A stretch of 33,670 nt of DNA from a virus. Both the position numbers and the translations under genes were made by a program. The stretch is taken from IMG/VR virus record IMGVR_UViG_3300046009_008940, positions 1-33,670 of that record. One strand, given 5' to 3'. Each line of letters opens with the position of its first letter. Position 1 is the first letter of the stretch. Below the pieces are notes generated by a model. It saw only the letters and a program-made list of their open reading frames with translations. It made no database searches and was not told the DNA's origin. Shown piece by piece: positions 31,101 to 33,670 of the stretch.

Positions 31101-33670
31101 AGCTTTCTACGACAAAATTGTGCCAACAATGGTAAATAAGCTGGCTAAGAAGTTCGGCGGCAAGGTTGAAACCTCAAACATTAAAAAAGTTGGCAATGTT
31201 TGGAGTTTAGAAATTACACCCGCAATGCGCGAGTCAATCCAAAAACAAGGATTGCCATTATTCCAAAATGAATCAAACCCAAGAGGACAAACTCAATTCA
31301 TTGGACAAAAGCCAATTATCACCCTATTTGAAGGCAAAAACAAATCTACAGTTCTCCACGAACTTGGACATGTGTTCTTGCAAATCAACCGAGACATCGC
31401 TGCCGTTCCGAATGTTTCTGAACAAATCAAAAACGATTGGAAAATTCTTGAAAACTGGCTAGGAATTAAAGATGGAAACATTACCACAGAAGCGCATGAG
31501 AAATTCGCTCGTGGCTTTGAGGCTTACCTACGCGAAGGAAAAGCCCCTTCAATAGCCCTTAGAGATGCTTTTAGAAGATTTAAAGCTTGGCTAATTAGAA
31601 TCTACAAAGACGTTTCTGAACTTAATGTAAAGCTCACTAATGAAGTGCGCGATGTATTTGATCGAATGTTTGCAACTGATGAAGCAATTGAATCATTAAA
31701 AAACAATCCAATATTTCGTTCTGACGATCAAATTTTAGAATTGCTTACGGCTGCTGAAAAGAAGGATTATCAAAAACTTAATGACACTGCCAATGAGAAA
31801 GCTAAAGAAAAACTTTTGACTAAGGCTTTGAAGCAAAAGGAAATTGAGAACAAGAAATTCTACAAAGAAGAAAGGGCGGCGGTAAAGAAAGAAGTTGAAT
31901 CAGAAATGAATCAAGATAAAACTTTTCGCCTTGTTCATTTTTTGAAAACTGGTCAATTACTTGGCGAAGAGCCAGTTGAAGGCACTACAGGTTATAAACT
32001 AAGCCGCGAAGATATTAAAAACAATTACGACACAGAGTTTTTAAAATACCTTCCTGCTGACATTCTTGCCAAAGACGGCGTTCCCGTGGATATGGTGGCT
32101 GAAGAATTTGGCTTTAATGATGCTGGACAAATGCTTTATGCAATCGCAAATGTTTCAAACTTTAAAGAGGAATTAAAGAAGGCTACTGACGCTGAAATGG
32201 TTAGGCGTTATGGTGATATGCTTTATGATGGAACTATTGAAAACGAAGCTCTTGATGCTTCTGAAAATGAAGCGCGTGCAAACAAAATTCTTTACGAGCT
32301 AAATGCAGCCAATAGAAAAGTTAAAACTTTTGTTGAAACTAAAGAAGCTTACAAACAAAAAGCCAAAGAAATTATTGCAACTAAACAAATCAAAGATGCC
32401 ACTGACACCAATACTTTTTATTTAAATGAGGTTAAGGCAGCCAGAGAAGCTGGCAAAGCACTTGGACAAAAGGACTATGCTAAAGCTGTTGAATGGAAGA
32501 AAAAACAACTCTTAAACCATTATCTTTTTAGAGAAAGCCTTGCAATTAAAAATGAAGTTCAAAAAGCTTTAAAAAGCTATACTAGAATTAAGAAAAAACC
32601 TAAAGCTGGCAAAGTTACAATTGATGAGGATTTTAGATTAAAAGCTGTTAATCTTCTTCAAGATTTTAACTTAGCTCCTAAAGGCAACGATTATCAAAAA
32701 ACTAATGTTGCCGATTTGGAAACTTGGAAGCAAGAGCAAACTGATTCTGGCGTTTTGGGATTGGTTGAATTTCCTGAATTAGCAGAATTTCAAGATAAAG
32801 ATAATATTCGATCACTTACAACCGATCAATTCAGAACCTTTGACGATGCAATACAAAATCTTGTTACTGTTGGGCGCAATATAAATATCTTGGAAGTTAA
32901 TGGCAAAAAGCAAGAATTAAATTCGATTGTTGACAGAATTATTGAGCAAGCAAACACTAACATCAAAAAAGATAAACCTGAAATAGAAGATCCAACCGAA
33001 AAAGAAAAACTGGTTAAAGCTTTTAATTCTTATGCTTCTTCTTTGATTAAAACTAGCCAGACTACTCTTAAGATTGATGGCGAGAAAAATCTTGGGGAAT
33101 TTTACCAGCTTTTTGAAAAAGATTTAAACGATGCCGAATTAAATAAAAATAAAATGGCAGATGAGAGTTATAAAAAACTTGATGCTATTTTTAATAAACA
33201 TTTTGGCGGCTATAAGATTTCCGATAAAAGAACTTATTTTGATTCAGTTGGCAAGAGTTATTCCAAAAAAGCAGTCCTAGCATTTGCTTTGAATTGGGGA
33301 AATGAAATTAACAGAACTCGCGTAAGGGATGGGTTTAATTATTCCGATGCTCAAGTTATAGATATTATTTCCTCTTTAAACAAAAATGAATTAGAGTTTG
33401 TTCAGGATATTTGGGATTTGATTAATAGTTATTGGTCAGCAATTGAAGCAACCGAGAAAAAACTTTTTGGAATTGCTCCTAAAAAACAAAGTTCAATACC
33501 TCTTAAAGTTGTTTCAAAAGATGGTTACGAAGTTTCTTTAAAAGGTGGTTATTATCCTTTGGCGTACACGGCAGAAGCAAACTTTAAATCAGACACAGCA
33601 GAAGACTTAAAACAAACTTTATTTGGAACTGGTTTTGACAAAGTAAATTTCCATAAATCTTTTACAATTC
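25138..33670 (+). CDS. Giant polyvalent ejection protein, open at right edge
   Basis: At least 2844 codons with no stop before the edge. In order: two copies of FFDALDSI (7-14, 28-35); Gly/Ala-rich segments (about 222-270, 305-330, 422-450); a domain beginning VYLSADQVQTYFQ (496-570); an IRVSDHPAGKK domain (840-890); a charged coiled coil (915-1065). Then two ADP-ribosyltransferase-like domains of the ART-PolyVal type: 1080-1296 (VYHGS with H1101, EGYGFYLT with Y1127, PNQIKS) and 1294-1573 (FHGTP with H1298, YGWGLYFAGD with Y1326). Then polyvalent-associated domains (1581-1655; 1700-2043, with VMFVEELQSDWHQEGRKKGY), a zinc metallopeptidase with HELGH (2074-2078) and EKFARGFEAYL, and long helical C-terminal domains. 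It is probably packaged in the virion and injected; targets unknown. Confidence 0.88.
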   Translation, partial: MKNNSSFFDALDSIKAEDTAKRNGAIGFFDALDSINNEEKANKASQIKTNVFASTPIPPEKATQQYQMSRATGIPIETVRAKENEIKQMTELNSISYDDLVNNFPKTAAQLADSSKTAMLRDDVDNLTYFEKIVGNTKKEFQSNEIGRQTTDLRLKSMAFDVTGNENFKLSNKELNELYFAERDLQKLQNTDYKLGLFKNDATELAAQIPAYTLGQVPTLVQGFYGAVKGYGVTGLASGAIGAVAGAFAGPEAIIPGAKLGLKIGSKAFGRSGAGAGVFTESSKRMTADSYDEYKNFVDETGKPIEKSVAAGAAILTGGIGGSLELIPAKVATEPFKKLFTKESAEELLKTSIGREYLKNIASTMLAEGTTEAAQEYSNVILGEAAKYVSEGKFKSFGTEKDKVTPESILQYLGSKEVSNRVKQSFVAGSIGGAGFATVGGAANYAASIAEKRQQNAEDKKIIEDVIEKAKQSKILQRSPEAFKEATAETLGEQSVYLSADQVQTYFQSKTPQEIEVINAALPEIQTQIQEALDTGGNIVLKGNDMAVALATIPEAAGLQDFMKLSPESFSELEAQDAFLQNTVPSVYYEEQQRKSFTEQDAVKKNIEKQILNLGMPYRDAKDIITTTQSFYDTLSSRVGNKEAEKALNNYLGSLEAKNALYKEKPFKAVNKIEDLDLFLDKARKPIKTPKAGKPLIKMLKEKGGVQLGSNLAGELAALGINPKTMVGLFKKQGGLGDVDNFVASELQAKFPNATIKTEGEYVDRQNFLDLLAKEIGGEDISQAPNAEQEQVVSFLEELDRAGIDINASNEEIKKAIKEFEGRTFNQTQEIKLEQQGRYGSFYGEFNGANIRVSDHPAGKKAQTNVDGSYEGGSRSIGLEQYQELKEEGVKFYASDDFRDIVIPVKAKVDVDLENQVKIQERQIAEQKAFNSEEYQDLDKSELNNELIKLAEQRKKINKKLTYQLTEQDTQDLKQINKRENEIFESEEYKNQSEQKDKIFKDLVDKELEQLTEQEKEQAKTKAKEVAKDRKKDLTIKSRAKEKAVLDKFKKIEPFIKNKILELEGQAYYQTQPQTETPAFKKWFGDSKVVDKNGKPLVVYHGSNAKFDTFDIKKIGQTATAEGYGFYLTDNKDIAKGYQRDGGSLIEAYASMQKPLDSKQKSFNAKQISSVLSKMVDIEIERFSGEIADYKDSFLSNFVDTYSLSKAQAIKEVAQSIVDGNETAVDQISELSNVVGDKTTVPQAIRDTLGFDGIKVKDFQEGEGDVYIAWFPNQIKSVENKGTFDPNNPNIFYQSAFHGTPHKFDKFTLDNIGGGEGAQAYGWGLYFAGDKEIAEWYRKKLSVDLSKGIFLLTPEISLKYRTGKDLKDAAPEVIKILKKKLDEKTSEKSNIKNDLSKIGFFSKEKKELKADLEKLENEISNLNHDLGIVEIYQRAKEGQLYEVNIPEADTMLDWDNMLSKQPPNIQEAVKKAFDQIPQEDMIDYLGDWNADDIYELSGNELYQLLKKIAEDDGLPSSLKDYFRSDEGASKFLHANGINGIKYFDRNSRKKKEGQHNYVVFDDAAIDIVKTYYQTTPTFYSSLEKQITDLPQGKGSPEQWAGIIKNLTQKGVKQEELDWTGIEDWIKEQKGSVTKEQILDYLKANKIEVEEVVKGDYPKQLQDLYKQLEEKNNGKQFDDWRVEDQDEWMKKRGKPAETKFSKYTLAGGENYRELLLTLPEKSTTLPELFKDEESGEWVAKQDGKELGRNVNLRGLRNSLGLPPGAATDNRTNYRTTHFDEPNILAHIRFNERTDKDGARVMFVEELQSDWHQEGRKKGYKDAELLKKIEEEIKAIGIDKPFGQVSYVDLIEAKASEQLLERYKDGYDSYMRVPDAPFKTTWNELAFKRALLWAVENNFDKVAWTTGEQQAERYDLSKQLDKLDFKKNEDGTISLIGYKNDEAIVDQLRNKPEDLEGIVGKDIAKKVIESKETRIELSGVDLKVGGEGMKAFYDKIVPTMVNKLAKKFGGKVETSNIKKVGNVWSLEITPAMRESIQKQGLPLFQNESNPRGQTQFIGQKPIITLFEGKNKSTVLHELGHVFLQINRDIAAVPNVSEQIKNDWKILENWLGIKDGNITTEAHEKFARGFEAYLREGKAPSIALRDAFRRFKAWLIRIYKDVSELNVKLTNEVRDVFDRMFATDEAIESLKNNPIFRSDDQILELLTAAEKKDYQKLNDTANEKAKEKLLTKALKQKEIENKKFYKEERAAVKKEVESEMNQDKTFRLVHFLKTGQLLGEEPVEGTTGYKLSREDIKNNYDTEFLKYLPADILAKDGVPVDMVAEEFGFNDAGQMLYAIANVSNFKEELKKATDAEMVRRYGDMLYDGTIENEALDASENEARANKILYELNAANRKVKTFVETKEAYKQKAKEIIATKQIKDATDTNTFYLNEVKAAREAGKALGQKDYAKAVEWKKKQLLNHYLFRESLAIKNEVQKALKSYTRIKKKPKAGKVTIDEDFRLKAVNLLQDFNLAPKGNDYQKTNVADLETWKQEQTDSGVLGLVEFPELAEFQDKDNIRSLTTDQFRTFDDAIQNLVTVGRNINILEVNGKKQELNSIVDRIIEQANTNIKKDKPEIEDPTEKEKLVKAFNSYASSLIKTSQTTLKIDGEKNLGEFYQLFEKDLNDAELNKNKMADESYKKLDAIFNKHFGGYKISDKRTYFDSVGKSYSKKAVLAFALNWGNEINRTRVRDGFNYSDAQVIDIISSLNKNELEFVQDIWDLINSYWSAIEATEKKLFGIAPKKQSSIPLKVVSKDGYEVSLKGGYYPLAYTAEANFKSDTAEDLKQTLFGTGFDKVNFHKSFTI

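Overview
The window is about 33.7 kb of an AT-rich tailed-phage genome or prophage, cut inside genes at both ends. The virion genes follow a podovirus (T7-like) plan: portal, scaffold, capsid, tail gatekeeper, large nozzle-like protein, GNAT-like protein, two ejection proteins, then a giant polyvalent protein in the slot T7 uses for gp16. No integrase, lysis cassette, tRNA or CRISPR array was recognised. The plus-strand gene at 9592 resembles a regulator family (DUF6456-like) mostly seen in Alphaproteobacteria. With the low GC, this suggests an AT-rich alphaproteobacterial host; that is an inference.

Layout. (1) Positions 1-9200, minus strand: an early/accessory arm of short, tightly packed genes, many with strong AGGAG-type ribosome sites. 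Recognisable members are a Dam-type adenine methylase, a DUF1376-type replication protein, a DUF551 protein, a YopX-like protein and a protein with twelve cysteine hexapeptides. Several genes are under 60 codons. (2) Positions about 4570-5290, within this arm: a gene-free, hairpin-dense stretch whose tetraloops and G-U pairs point to a large minus-strand structured RNA. It is the most interesting element in the window. (3) Positions 9200-9591: a divergent control region with a 15-bp palindrome and a long imperfect hairpin. (4) Positions 9592-11310, plus strand: the regulator, a frameshifted gene, a terminator and the small terminase. (5) Positions 11311-33670, plus strand: the packaging, head, tail and ejection genes, with seven junctions using the same one-base TAATG overlap.

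How the genes work together. The left arm would replicate and modify phage DNA and express small host-interaction proteins. The right arm packages DNA (TerS, TerL), builds the procapsid on the scaffold around the portal, adds the tail gatekeeper and nozzle, and loads internal proteins for ejection. The last gene, at least 2844 codons and still open at the window edge, joins two ADP-ribosyltransferase-like domains, several polyvalent-associated domains and a HELGH metallopeptidase. It is probably carried in the virion and delivered with the DNA to act on the host.
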